From Caballeronia cordobensis (lineage in GTDB: Bacteria; Pseudomonadota; Gammaproteobacteria; Burkholderiales; Burkholderiaceae), in assembly GCF_001544575.2 (NCBI RefSeq), contig NZ_FCNY02000005.1, forward strand, positions 1 through 64,000: a stretch of 64,000 nt of DNA, written 5' to 3'. The position numbers and the translations under genes were made by a program. Every line of letters begins with the position of its first letter. The first letter of the stretch is position 1. Shown here in pieces: positions 1-8,203 of this stretch. The notes below the pieces were generated by a model. That model searched no databases. It worked only from the letters and a program-made list of their open reading frames with translations, and was not told where the DNA came from.

Positions 1-38
1 ATTAGCTTGACCTCGAAACGCCTCAGGTGCGACATCTG

Positions 39-71
39 TACTTTGCTCAAGTACGACACTACTACTTTGCT
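39..71. repeat. Short direct repeat upstream of the GH64 gene
   Basis: The nonamer TACTTTGCT occurs at 39-47 and again at 63-71, a 24-bp period, in an AT-richer stretch about 320 bp upstream of the glucanase-like gene. Two helical turns plus a few bases between copies could place two protein subunits on one DNA face, so this may be a regulator site. No regulator is assigned and the repeat is short enough to be chance. Confidence 0.25.
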
Positions 72-92
72 GTGACAAGTAAAATATTGATA

Positions 93-108
93 ATTGGCCT
101 TATGTAAA
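93..108. promoter_or_regulatory. Shared 16-bp motif, copy 1
   Basis: The sequence ATTGGCCTTATGTAAA here recurs with one mismatch (ATTGGCCTCATGTAAA) at 25343-25358. Both copies follow an A-rich run ending in GATAATTGG or GATCATTGG and lie in non-coding DNA upstream of a plus-strand gene (294 bp before the glucanase lipoprotein, 148 bp before the helicase). It may be a shared promoter or operator. Its function is unknown. Confidence 0.3.
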
Positions 109-386
109 GTAGCGTGTTCGATGAGAATGCTTATGACGTTCGTATGCGAATGCTTCTTCTCTGAAACCACCTCCCTGGTCTGAGTATGGCGACAGCGTTC
201 GCCGCCTGGCATCTTCCAATGCCACACGCCGACTTGCGCCTAGCCTCAAGCCTGCCTCCTTCCCTGCCGATATCCCGAAGAGTTTCCAACTGATGCCCTG
301 TGCGATGAAGCCCTCGCACGGCGTATCCCAGGCCCGGGTCTCCACCCTTGCGCCTGCAACCGCATGCTCCGATAAAAGGCCCGAAG

Positions 387-1850
387 ATGACGACCAAAAA
401 CATCAGCCGACGCACGTTCCTTCTCGGCATGGGGGCATCGGGCCTGCTCGCCGCATGCGGAGGCGGTTCGGGTTCGAATCCGGCGTCGGGATCCTCGGGT
501 TCGTCGTCCAATCCGGCTTCCTCGTCGGCGCCCCAGGCGGGTGGCGCGCAACCCACCGCGAAGACGCCGCTGACGCTCGATCTCACGCAGACCGATCTCC
601 CGGCCGGTACGTCCGTCTACGCCTACGTGATCGGCGAGACGAGTCTGACCTCCGGCGTCACGCAGTACTGGGTGGATTCAACAGGCACGCCCCACGTGAT
701 GAGCGTCGCCGACAACACGATGGCTCCGAAGACGTTTCCCGGCGCGTCCGCGCTGCCCGTGAGCGAAGCCGCGGCGCTCGCCGAAACCTATCCGCTCGCG
801 TGGGCCGATTACAGCATTCCGCTCAAGGTCGGTTCCAGCTTCGTGCTGGATCTGTCGAAGCTCAACGCAACGAGCATTCCGGGTCTGGGCACCGGCACGG
901 CGGCGTTCAGCGGCCGCATTTACCTGTCCGTCGGTGTACCGAAACTGCCGTTCACGGCGCTGGGCAGCAGCGCATACACTGCCCCGGTGACCGTCGACGG
1001 CCCCGGCTCGCTCACCATGTTCGACTGGATCGAATTCTCCTTCGACAGCGAATGCAATTTCAACGGCAACACCACGCAAGTCGATCAATTCGGCTTTCCG
1101 CTCTTGCTGAACGGCACGCCGGGCGGCGCCCAGCAAGGTCAGTACAACGCCTCGCGTCCGGCTATCCTCGATGCGGTGTCGACGCTGCCCGCCGCGTTCT
1201 ACCTGCCGCAAAACGTGCCCGCGCCGTCCGCGTTCCCGGCGGGACTCGCGGTCAACGGCAGCGTCACCTTGCGCGCGCTGTCGCCCAAGACCATCTCGGC
1301 GCAGAACCAGTACAGCGGTTCGCTGCTGACGTATTTCGATCAGACCATCGAGAACTGGTATCAGACCTGGACCACCACGCCCCTGTCGGTCACCGATCTC
1401 GCGACGGGCACCTACACCGGCATCGTGCAATCCGGTGTCGGCCTGACGTTTTACGCCGGAACGGCTGCGAGCGGCACGGCGGCGTTCACGGTCGGCGGCG
1501 CGGGTACACCCGGCATCTCCAGCTATGACGTCTGGCAGTGCGCGAACACGCTCGCGACCGGAAGCGACGCTGCCAAGAACGTGCAGAAGATGCTGGCCGC
1601 CGCTTTCAACCGCGGCGTGATGTCGAACGCGCTCGCCGATGCGACCTGCAAGAACGACGCATCCACGTTCTATCAGATCACCAATCCGAACACCCTCGTC
1701 TTCAATCCGTGGGCGCAGTTGTTCCATCGGCTGAGCACCAATTCGCTCGCCTATGCCTTCCCGTACGATGACGTCTGCGACCAGAATCCGTCCATCGGGC
1801 TGACGGGGACGCAGTCGGTCACGATCACGCTCGGCAAGTTCTTCAGCTGA
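387..1850 (+). CDS. GH64-like beta-1,3-glucanase lipoprotein
   Basis: The 487-residue product starts at the ATG at 387; reading further upstream uses a TTG without a good ribosome site. The N-terminus carries a twin-arginine SRRTFLLG motif, a hydrophobic segment and a lipobox ending LLAAC with Cys at residue 24, so it is predicted to be Tat-exported and lipidated. A Gly/Ser/Pro-rich linker follows (about residues 25-60). The remainder resembles the GH64/thaumatin-like beta-1,3-glucanase fold, with an acidic pair spaced as in that family (E216 in DWIEFSF and D233 in TQVDQFG) and the YAFPYDDVCDQNP motif near the end. GH64 enzymes release laminaripentaose from beta-1,3-glucan, so attack on fungal or oomycete wall glucan is inferred. 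A hairpin follows the stop. Confidence 0.82.
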   Translation: MTTKNISRRTFLLGMGASGLLAACGGGSGSNPASGSSGSSSNPASSSAPQAGGAQPTAKTPLTLDLTQTDLPAGTSVYAYVIGETSLTSGVTQYWVDSTGTPHVMSVADNTMAPKTFPGASALPVSEAAALAETYPLAWADYSIPLKVGSSFVLDLSKLNATSIPGLGTGTAAFSGRIYLSVGVPKLPFTALGSSAYTAPVTVDGPGSLTMFDWIEFSFDSECNFNGNTTQVDQFGFPLLLNGTPGGAQQGQYNASRPAILDAVSTLPAAFYLPQNVPAPSAFPAGLAVNGSVTLRALSPKTISAQNQYSGSLLTYFDQTIENWYQTWTTTPLSVTDLATGTYTGIVQSGVGLTFYAGTAASGTAAFTVGGAGTPGISSYDVWQCANTLATGSDAAKNVQKMLAAAFNRGVMSNALADATCKNDASTFYQITNPNTLVFNPWAQLFHRLSTNSLAYAFPYDDVCDQNPSIGLTGTQSVTITLGKFFS

Positions 1851-1859
1851 GCTTCGGGT

Positions 1860-1883
1860 TCGCGGATGCTTCGTCATCCGCGA
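1860..1883 (+). terminator. Hairpin after the glucanase gene
   Basis: A perfect 9-bp stem (TCGCGGATG with CATCCGCGA) around a 6-nt loop begins 9 nt after the stop codon of the GH64 gene. The T content downstream is low, so termination efficiency is uncertain, but position and stem strength fit an intrinsic terminator. Confidence 0.6.
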
Positions 1884-2065
1884 CCGGTGATTTCAGCATC
1901 GCCTCATGGCGCAGCATTCTGCCCACACGCCGAACTGACGTGTAATCCAGCTTCTTTTCCAGACTTCGTTTTTAGACCGAAGCCCTAGACTTTCCGCTCC
2001 GAAGGCCCTTGCGCGCATCGCACGTGACCGCTTGGGCCTGTCACTATCGATTTCGGAGCACCCAG

Positions 2066-2182
2066 ATGGCGACCCCGCCAAACTCCCCGCAGACCGTAAC
2101 GCTCCATGAAGCGCTGAGCCGCGGGAAAGAGGAGATCGAACGTTTGCAGCGCGACTACGGCCATGTTTTTAGAAATACATAG
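2066..2182 (+). CDS. Small hypothetical protein, 38 aa, possibly truncated
   Basis: An ATG at 2066 lies 7 nt after GGAG and opens a 38-codon frame ending in TAG at 2180-2182. The peptide begins MATPPNSPQTVTLHEALSRG and continues with a charged helix-like stretch. I do not recognise it. The good ribosome site with so short a frame, next to degenerate sequence up to 2400, suggests the 5' end of a gene whose remainder was lost. Confidence 0.35.
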   Translation: MATPPNSPQTVTLHEALSRGKEEIERLQRDYGHVFRNT

Positions 2183-2400
2183 TCAGATCAAATCTTGCCT
2201 GTTGAAGCAAACCGCCAGAATTTGCACGGAAGGTACGAATACCCCAACGTCCATTCGCTTTCGAAGCTCACGCAGCTCTACGCCGACGTGATGGTCGAGC
2301 AGGCTTCGTCGGGCGCGGTCGCGCTGGGCATCGGGCCGTCGTCATCAATCCGGCAGACGGTAGTGCTCGCGGGCGTTCATCACCTGTTCTGAACGCGCGC
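2183..2400. other. Degenerate non-coding stretch
   Basis: Between the 38-codon frame and the isochorismatase-like gene, a plus-strand frame (2195-2392) reads SKLTQLYADVMVEQ and then ALGIGPSSSIRQ. It looks protein-like but has no ribosome site and no family I recognise. It may be part of a gene remnant. No promoter or RNA gene is evident. Confidence 0.3.
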
Positions 2401-2976
2401 TCAGCCAAGCAGCAGCAAGGCGTCCGCGAGCGACAGCACCGTCGTGCGCGATTCGAATGCGGTGGAAAACAGATGTTCGTGCACCACCAGATCCGGGTCG
2501 TAACAGCAATCCTTGACGGTGTACAGGCAAAAGTCCGCGTCGCTCGCATACGCAACCGACGACAGCACGACACCGGTCGACGCGATGCCGGCCATGATCA
2601 GCGTGTCGATGCCTTGCGCGGAAAGCCGCACGTCGAGGTCGGTGTTGAAGAACACGCTGGCCCGGTGTGCGATGACGAGTGGTTCGTCGGCGCGCTGAGC
2701 GAGCTCCGGCGCGGTCTCGTCGCCGGTGAAGAGACCGCGCCGCTTGATCTCCTGCCCGTTCTTGTTCAACCGGCTGACTTCCGGATAGCCCGGACCGAAC
2801 CGTAGATTGACGAAAAACACGCCGACGCCCTTGGCGCGCGCCGCGTCGCATAGCGTGCGCGTATTGGCGAGCAGCGACGGCGCGACCGATGGAAAGAGCC
2901 CGAGAATATCCGTCTGGTAATGCATGACGATAAGCGCGGTGCGCGCCGGATCGATTGCTGCAATTTGCTCGCTCAT
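2401..2976 (-). CDS. Isochorismatase-like hydrolase lacking the usual Cys
   Basis: The 191-residue product starts at ATG 2976 with GGAG about 8 nt upstream. It has the isochorismatase/cysteine hydrolase fold layout: ALIVMHYQTDILG near the start, with the Asp of the usual triad, HRASVFFNTDLDVRL in the middle, and GIASTGVVLSSVAYASD where canonical members read GVxTDxCV. The nucleophilic Cys position is Val here, and Arg stands near the usual Lys. Members with the GIATSGVVLS-type motif are common but their reaction is undefined, so no substrate is given. Upstream sequence on the same strand (2977-3140) looks like a broken C-terminus of another gene, so this gene may be the tail of a disrupted operon with the aromatic acid carrier at 3294-4670. 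Confidence 0.8.
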   Translation of the reverse strand: MSEQIAAIDPARTALIVMHYQTDILGLFPSVAPSLLANTRTLCDAARAKGVGVFFVNLRFGPGYPEVSRLNKNGQEIKRRGLFTGDETAPELAQRADEPLVIAHRASVFFNTDLDVRLSAQGIDTLIMAGIASTGVVLSSVAYASDADFCLYTVKDCCYDPDLVVHEHLFSTAFESRTTVLSLADALLLLG

Positions 2977-3100
2977 GTGCGGGTCTCCTTGACGTCGAGT
3001 GCGATGTTGCCGTCGACATCGTATTCGATTTCGCCGCATGAGATCTTTTCGATTGTCGTCGCGATAGAGCCACGTCGTACACACCGTGGAACTGTAGTGC

Positions 3101-3343
3101 GCGTAACGAAACCCGCCGCGCATCCCGATGCGGCCTTGCAAGCCTTCGGCGTCGCGATCAGCGATCGGACGCTGGTCAGCGAAGACGTCGCGGCCCAGCG
3201 GCTTGTCACGCCGTTCGATATGATGCTCAAGACGGGTTCGCTACGACTTCGCCCATCCGGATTGCGTCGCGCATCAGCCGAAGGTCACGCTCTTCAGCGA
3301 CTGGATCGTGCGCGATCGCAATGCGGCTGCGACTGCCGCATAG
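3101..3343 (+). pseudogene. GcvA-type LysR regulator, C-terminal remnant, frameshifted
   Basis: Reading plus strand and allowing one frameshift near 3240, the DNA encodes ALQAFGVAISDRTLVSED, then RLVTPFDMMLKTGS, then (new frame) YDFAHPDC and QPKVTLFSDWIVRD, ending at TAG 3341-3343. This is the characteristic end of the effector-binding domain of GcvA-type LysR regulators. The DNA-binding half is absent, so the fragment is dead. Its last 50 bases overlap the 3' end of the converging MFS gene, which therefore reads about 16 non-native residues at its tail. This marks a rearrangement junction near 3345. Confidence 0.7.
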
Positions 3344-4670
3344 CGATGGGCGTCGAATCCGCTTCGCGCGGACCGCTCGCTCTCGGCACGACCAGCGTCA
3401 AAGCCACGCCCACGACACCGATCACGGCCAGAACATAGAAGATCGAATTCAGCGCGAGCCCCGAGCCGATCAGCAAGCCTCCCAGCAGCGGACCGATCAC
3501 GCCCCCGAGACGCCCGAAACCGGCGCACCACGCAACGCCCGCGCCACGCACGCTGGTTCGATAATAGTTCGCGACGAAGCCGTAGATCAGCGTTTGCGTG
3601 CCGCTCGTACCCAAGCCGACGATCGCCACCAGCGCCAGCAGCATCCCGAGCGGCACATTCAACGTCAGCAGCGCGATCGAGATCGAGCCGATGAGAAAGC
3701 ACGTCGCGACGACTGGCTTCGGACCGAATCTGTCCGCGACACGCGAGCCCGCCAGCGCGCCGATCACCGCGCCACCGTTTAGCACCAGCAGAAACGACAG
3801 CGATCCCTTGGCGTCGAATCCGGCCCGCAGCATTAGTTCTGGCAACCACGTGTTCAGCGAGTAGACGAGCACGAGTCCGGTCGCGCTCATCAGGCCGAGC
3901 ACGATCGTGGGCAACAGATAGGAACCGAACAGTCCTGCGAACCCCGCTTTCTCCGATGTGACCGCCGCGGCGCCGATGTCCGGCCCCTTGACGGCTTCGG
4001 GCAGCGGCACGCCGGTGCGCTCCGAGATGGCGCGAGCTTCGTCTAACCGTCCGCGGCTGACGAGCCACGCCACCGATTCCGGCATTTTGAAACAGGCTAA
4101 CGGAAGGAGCGTGACCAAAGGCAGCGCGCCGATCCAAAACATGCCGCGCCAGCCGATGTGGTTCAGCAGCAGGATCGCCAGCATGGCCGCCAGCAGACTC
4201 CCTAACGGCACGCCGGAATACGTGATCGCGTTGCAGAGGTTCTTGCGGCCTTTCGGCGCGTATTCCGACACGAGCGCGCCGGTCGTCGCCACCAGTGCGC
4301 CGACGCCGAGACCGGTGATGAAACGCATCAGCCCGAACATTGCCGTGGTGGTGGTCATCGCGGTAATCGCCATGCCGACCGAGAACCAAGCGTACGAGAA
4401 CAGCATCACTTTGCGACGGCCGAGGATGTCGCCGACGCTTCCCGCGAGCAGCGCCCCGACAAGCACGCCGACGAGCGCATAACTACCGAGCGCGCCCGCG
4501 GTCGCCGGCGTGACGATGCCGATATGCGACGGGTCGCGCAGGAATCTCGACACGACCGTGCCATATACGACGAGATCGTAGCCATCGAAAATCAGACCCA
4601 CGGTGGCGAGCGCCACCACCCATACGACCGTGCGACGGCGTAGCGTCTCTGCAGCGATTTCTGTTGTCAT
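3294..4670 (-). CDS. MFS aromatic acid:H+ symporter (AAHS family)
   Basis: The 458-residue inner-membrane carrier has about 12 hydrophobic segments. The AAHS signature FDGYDLVVYG lies in TM1, GDILGRRKVM in the loop after TM2, and RFITGLGVGALVATTGALVSEY in TM4-5. Relatives (PcaK, BenK) import protocatechuate, 4-hydroxybenzoate, benzoate or related acids with protons; the substrate here is not predictable. The chosen start is the ATG at 4670 with GGAAG upstream; an in-frame TTG at 4727 would add 19 unlikely residues. The last residues after VPRASGPREADS are encoded by the antisense of a LysR remnant, so the native 3' end was probably replaced. No catabolic partner is adjacent except the isochorismatase-like gene. 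Confidence 0.87.
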   Translation of the reverse strand: MTTEIAAETLRRRTVVWVVALATVGLIFDGYDLVVYGTVVSRFLRDPSHIGIVTPATAGALGSYALVGVLVGALLAGSVGDILGRRKVMLFSYAWFSVGMAITAMTTTTAMFGLMRFITGLGVGALVATTGALVSEYAPKGRKNLCNAITYSGVPLGSLLAAMLAILLLNHIGWRGMFWIGALPLVTLLPLACFKMPESVAWLVSRGRLDEARAISERTGVPLPEAVKGPDIGAAAVTSEKAGFAGLFGSYLLPTIVLGLMSATGLVLVYSLNTWLPELMLRAGFDAKGSLSFLLVLNGGAVIGALAGSRVADRFGPKPVVATCFLIGSISIALLTLNVPLGMLLALVAIVGLGTSGTQTLIYGFVANYYRTSVRGAGVAWCAGFGRLGGVIGPLLGGLLIGSGLALNSIFYVLAVIGVVGVALTLVVPRASGPREADSTPIAMRQSQPHCDRARSSR

Positions 4671-5032
4671 CGTGATTGCGAAGCTTCCGTGTGTTGAGTG
4701 CCCGTTTGCGTTAAGCGATTTCGACAAACATCTTCGATATCCTTACGATTTAGCGTACGGCGAACCGGGACGAGACACGCTGCACATGCCAGTGCGATGA
4801 AATGGCATGGTGTCGTCTCCTATGGGTTTGACCAACTTGAATAGCAATATACTCCGTACACCAACTATAATTCAAGAAAATTTCGCGATTCTGCGGTTTA
4901 CCCTGAGATCGAGATACGAGTTCGATATATTCATACAACCGCCGTGAAAAGAAGCCACCGACGCCACTCGCAGCGAGCCCTTCACCTCTCGCCACTCTGG
5001 CTGGCGATCCGAGCGCGGGTATCACGTGATCC
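4671..5032. other. Intergenic region upstream of the AAHS carrier
   Basis: About 360 bp without a supported gene. The part from 4830 to 4930 is AT-rich and could hold the minus-strand promoter of the MFS gene. It also contains the CATGCCA inverted repeat. No RNA gene is seen. Confidence 0.5.
4785..4809. promoter_or_regulatory. Inverted repeat upstream of the aromatic acid carrier
   Basis: CATGCCA and TGGCATG form 7-bp arms separated by 11 bp, about 115 bp upstream of the MFS start. This spacing suits a dimeric regulator site. It may be the operator of the LysR regulator whose remnant lies downstream, but nothing proves it. Confidence 0.35.
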
Positions 5033-5233
5033 GTGTGCGGCAACGGCCAGTCGTCGGGCGGCTATAACCGCAATACCGGCACGGCTTGGTCGTCGCAAAC
5101 GAATCAGAACGGGAAGCGGACGACGCAGACCAATCGCGGTGGCGAAGCGACGACGATGAACGGCAAAGGCGTGGTTCAGGGCGCCAACGGGAAAACCTGC
5201 TATCGCACGGCCAATCATCACGGTTGCAATTGA
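5033..5233 (+). pseudogene. Fragment of a Gly/Asn/Thr-rich exported protein
   Basis: The frame opens at a GTG (5033) directly after an in-frame TGA at 5027 and encodes 66 residues, with NRNTGTAWSSQTNQNG, QTNRGGEATTMNGKGV and a terminal GKTCYRTANHHGCN. The composition and the two closing Cys resemble small exported proteins of Burkholderiales. There is no signal peptide, so I infer that the front of the gene was lost or put out of frame. Function unknown. Confidence 0.5.
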
Positions 5234-5256
5234 AGGATTCTGGGCGCCCGTCGCAC

Positions 5257-5946
5257 TCACCAATAAAGCGCATCGCTGCTGAGCCAGCCATCCTGGCGGC
5301 GACGCCAGTATTCGGCGTGCAGCGTCGCTGTGAGCGCACCCGGTCCCGTGCCGATTTCCACGTCATCGATGCGCGTGACCGGCAGGATGCCGCCCGCGGT
5401 CGTTGTCAGGAATGCTTCGTCCGCGCGTACGAAGCGTTCAAGCGTGATGTCGCTTTCCGACACCGGGATCTCCAGCGACTCCGCGATCTGGATCACCGTG
5501 CGGCGCGTCATGCCGTCGAGCGCGGCGCTGCGCGGAGTCGTCAGCTGGCCGTCGATCACGGCGAACACGTTGAAGCCCGGACCTTCGGCGATATGTCCAT
5601 CGATGCTCTTCAGCACGACAGTGTCAGCTGAGCGGTCGAGCGCGTCGAACAGGCCCATTTCGAAGTCGAGCCAGTGATAGTGCTTGATCAACGGACTGAC
5701 CGATTGCGTCGGCACGCGACGGATATCGCTGACATGAACGTGCATGCCCTTGCGCTGTTTCTCGGGCGATGCGATCCACACATAGGGAATCGCGAACGCC
5801 TGGAAACGGTTTTCGCACAGACGCGGATCGCGGCTGCCGACCGGCGGCACGCCGCGCGTCATGATGATCTGCACGTAGGCATCGCGCCATCCGCCGATCG
5901 CGACGAGCTTGCGCACGACGTCGCGCGACAGCGTGTCAGGCGTCAT
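5257..5946 (-). pseudogene. Class IV PLP aminotransferase lacking its N-terminus
   Basis: From ATG 5946 this frame gives 229 residues of a D-amino acid/branched-chain aminotransferase-like protein (family length about 290-310). It begins inside the family at MTPDTLSRDVV and GWRDAYVQIIMTRGV. It keeps the PLP lysine (VSPLIKHYHW), the AEGPGFNVF motif and the TTTAGGILPVTRID cofactor-binding loop. The first 70-80 residues, including the phosphate-binding and substrate-entry segment, are missing. Upstream DNA instead enters a chalcone isomerase-like remnant running the other way. The gene is probably non-functional. Confidence 0.75.
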
Positions 5947-5986
5947 CGTCCTTGCGTCCGCAAGTGCAGGTTGCGCACGCAAGCGT

Positions 5987-6340
5987 GACCTCTTTCACTC
6001 CATCGCGCTACGTGCGGAGAAATTCGCGCTTACTGTCGAGCGTTCCCGCCTCATCGAGACGGCCATCGACGAGATCCGGCGGCGGCAGACGCCTGTGCCG
6101 TCGGATGAGACACTGGCGCAATGGCAACGCGCGATGACTCCCGCCTTTCCTGACGTCACATCTGGCGACACATTGTGCGGCGTTTACCTCCCGGACTGCG
6201 GTGCGCGCTTCTATGTCAATGGGCGGCTGACGACCGAGGTCGATGACCCCGCCTTTGCCCGTGCCTTCTCCGATATCTGGCAGGCACCCGGCACCCGGCC
6301 ACCTGCCCTGCGCCACCATCTGCTGCGCGAATCACAGTGA
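5987..6340 (+). pseudogene. Chalcone isomerase-like protein, 5'-truncated
   Basis: About 117 residues in frame to TGA 6338-6340 match the C-terminal half of bacterial chalcone isomerase-like proteins: ERSRLIETAIDEI, PAFPDVTSGDTLCGVYLP, GARFYVNGRLTTEVDDPAF and IWQAPGTRPPALR. The N-terminal half and start are missing; the frame is cut at the junction with the aminotransferase remnant. Such proteins commonly accompany the lipocalin/CFA-type lipid operon that begins 12 bp further on, so this was probably once the last member of that gene set, here converging on it. Confidence 0.7.
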
Positions 6341-6351
6341 TGCTCATACGA

Positions 6352-6984
6352 CTAGCCGGCATCTCCCGGCGACTGGAAGCCTGGTTGTCCAATCTGACTG
6401 GGGACTTGCGGCACGCGCCGGAAACGCGAAGTGTCATAGCCCATTGCTTCGAAGCGGCCGAGTGCCGCGCGATAGTCGGTATCGCTCATGTCGGGGTCGC
6501 GTGAGAAGACCCAGCCGAGGCTCTTGTCCGGATAGCCCACGAGCGTCACCCGATACTCCGGATCGACATACAGCGTCAGTTGCGAAACGTAGATTGGCCA
6601 GAACAATCGCACGCGCCACTCGCCACCACCGCTGCCCGCAACCACCGAATCCACAAACTGCATGTGCTTGAAGGGCGCATCAAAACCGCCGGGGCGGTAG
6701 ACGTAGGCATCGTCGATACGTCCGTCAGGCCGCAGCGCCCATTCGGCGTAGCTGCCGACGTTTCCGCGCTCGCCAAAGTACGGGATATTCGCGATGACAT
6801 ACCAGCGGCCCATGTAACGATGGAGATCAACCGGCACCGGTTGCAGCGGCACGGCGGCCCGCGGATTGGGATTCGACGGAGGCCCTGAGCACGCCGCACA
6901 GACAAGCAGCAGTGCGGCCACAGCAAAGCGGCCCGCCCAACGTGACAGGATGCGCGTGCGTTGACCTCGACGATGCGTTCCCAT
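6352..6984 (-). CDS. blc: Lipocalin family lipoprotein (Blc-like)
   Basis: The 210-residue product starts at ATG 6984 behind AAGGAGGG. It has a signal peptide ending in a lipobox (LLLVCAAC, then SGPPS), so it should be anchored in the outer membrane. The lipocalin signature is clear: DLHRYMGRWYVIANIPYF at the start of the barrel, then SYAEWALRPDG and VGYPDKSLGWVFSRDP, with the C-terminal MGYDTSRFRRVPQ helix. Bacterial lipocalins of this type bind fatty acids or lysophospholipids. It is the last intact gene of the minus-strand lipid modification operon and may carry or protect its modified acyl products. Confidence 0.87.
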   Translation of the reverse strand: MGTHRRGQRTRILSRWAGRFAVAALLLVCAACSGPPSNPNPRAAVPLQPVPVDLHRYMGRWYVIANIPYFGERGNVGSYAEWALRPDGRIDDAYVYRPGGFDAPFKHMQFVDSVVAGSGGGEWRVRLFWPIYVSQLTLYVDPEYRVTLVGYPDKSLGWVFSRDPDMSDTDYRAALGRFEAMGYDTSRFRRVPQVPSQIGQPGFQSPGDAG

Positions 6985-7078
6985 CGTGCCCTCCTTTATG
7001 TGGTCGCCGGACAGTGGGTGCCTGTTTTGGTGTGGATAGGCCAGCGCAGCGACGGAACCGGCCTTCTGCCAAAAACAC

Positions 7079-8179
7079 CTAACGCTTGACGAGTCGGTAA
7101 TGCGCGACGCCCCACTCGTTGCCACCGGCATAGCCAAATAGCGCCGACACCGCCAGATAAAACATGCGCCACCGCTGGAACCACACTGCCGCTTTGCGCT
7201 CGCCGTAAGTCTGTGTGAACACAGGCATCAAACGGCTGCGGGCAGCATCGAGGTTGGCTAGCCAATGGTCGGCTGTGCGCGCATAGTGCATGCCGTTGAG
7301 CCACCATTGCCTCGTGACACGCAGGTCATCCTGAAAGTGCAGCAGCAGCGCCTCTGATGGCATGGTCCCCCCAGTGAAGAAATACTTCGACATCCAGTCG
7401 GTACCGGTTTGTACCCGGAAGTGATAGGCCAGCGTGCGGTGCGCAAAGATGTGCACGAACAGCACGGCATCCGGGCGCATCCAGCGCGCGATCTTGCCAA
7501 GCAACAGTCCGTAGTTCTTCATGTGCTCGAACATCTCGGCCGAAACGACGCGGTCAAAGCGCCCGCCTTCTGACATGTCCGCAAACTCGAAATCGACGAT
7601 GTTCCCGGTGTGCACGCTCAGATTAGTCAGGCCACGCTCGGCAGCACGCGCTTCGATCCAACTGCGCTGGCCCTGCGAATTAGACAGCGCCACGATGCGC
7701 GCATTGGGATAGCATTTGGCCATCCACAGCGATAGCGAGCCCCAACCGCAGCCCAGATCCAGAATGCACTGGCCATCCGCCAAGCCAGCGCGTTCGGCAT
7801 AGCAAGCGAACATGGCCTTTTCTGCCTCGGCCAGCGGTTCACTGCCGGTGTTGTACAGCGCGCACGAGTACTTCAGTTGCGGCCCGAGATGCGCTTCGAA
7901 GAATGCCGGCGGCAGTTCATAGTGCTGCGTGTTTGCCGCATCCGTCTCGATCGCGATAGGGCTGCTTTGCAGTTCGTCGAGCAAGGCATTGAAGCGCCGT
8001 GACCGCAGCTCGCCGTCATGAATGCCCTCGTCGCGCAGACGCTGGCGCATGAGCGCGCGCATGCCAGCGCGCACCAGCCCATCGGGCAGCCAGCCTCGCT
8101 CGCACCACTGGATGAGCCAGCCGTCACTGGGCTCGGCCGCGGCTCGCGCGGGGGTGGTTGGTGTGGACAGTGCAGTCAT
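7079..8179 (-). CDS. CFA-synthase-family SAM methyltransferase (distal copy)
   Basis: The 366-residue product starts at ATG 8179 with AAGGAGA 6 nt upstream. It contains LKYSCALYNTG before the SAM-binding loop (ILDLGCGWGSLSLWMA), then VVSAEMFEHMKNYG in the catalytic region and YFFTGGTMPSEALLL further on. This subgroup resembles coclaurine N-methyltransferase-like members of the cyclopropane fatty acid synthase superfamily, so the acceptor may not be a phospholipid double bond. It differs clearly from the CFA-type gene two positions upstream, so the operon has two non-redundant SAM enzymes. The intergenic gap to the DUF1295 gene is 24 bp, supporting cotranscription. Confidence 0.85.
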   Translation of the reverse strand: MTALSTPTTPARAAAEPSDGWLIQWCERGWLPDGLVRAGMRALMRQRLRDEGIHDGELRSRRFNALLDELQSSPIAIETDAANTQHYELPPAFFEAHLGPQLKYSCALYNTGSEPLAEAEKAMFACYAERAGLADGQCILDLGCGWGSLSLWMAKCYPNARIVALSNSQGQRSWIEARAAERGLTNLSVHTGNIVDFEFADMSEGGRFDRVVSAEMFEHMKNYGLLLGKIARWMRPDAVLFVHIFAHRTLAYHFRVQTGTDWMSKYFFTGGTMPSEALLLHFQDDLRVTRQWWLNGMHYARTADHWLANLDAARSRLMPVFTQTYGERKAAVWFQRWRMFYLAVSALFGYAGGNEWGVAHYRLVKR

Positions 8180-8203
8180 GTGTGGTCTCCTTGGGTCTGC
8201 ACA

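Noticed and set aside
678..1877. Long minus-strand open frame (399 codons) across the GH64 gene
   Set aside because: Arg-rich, no family, and antisense to a clearly coding gene; an effect of high GC codon bias.
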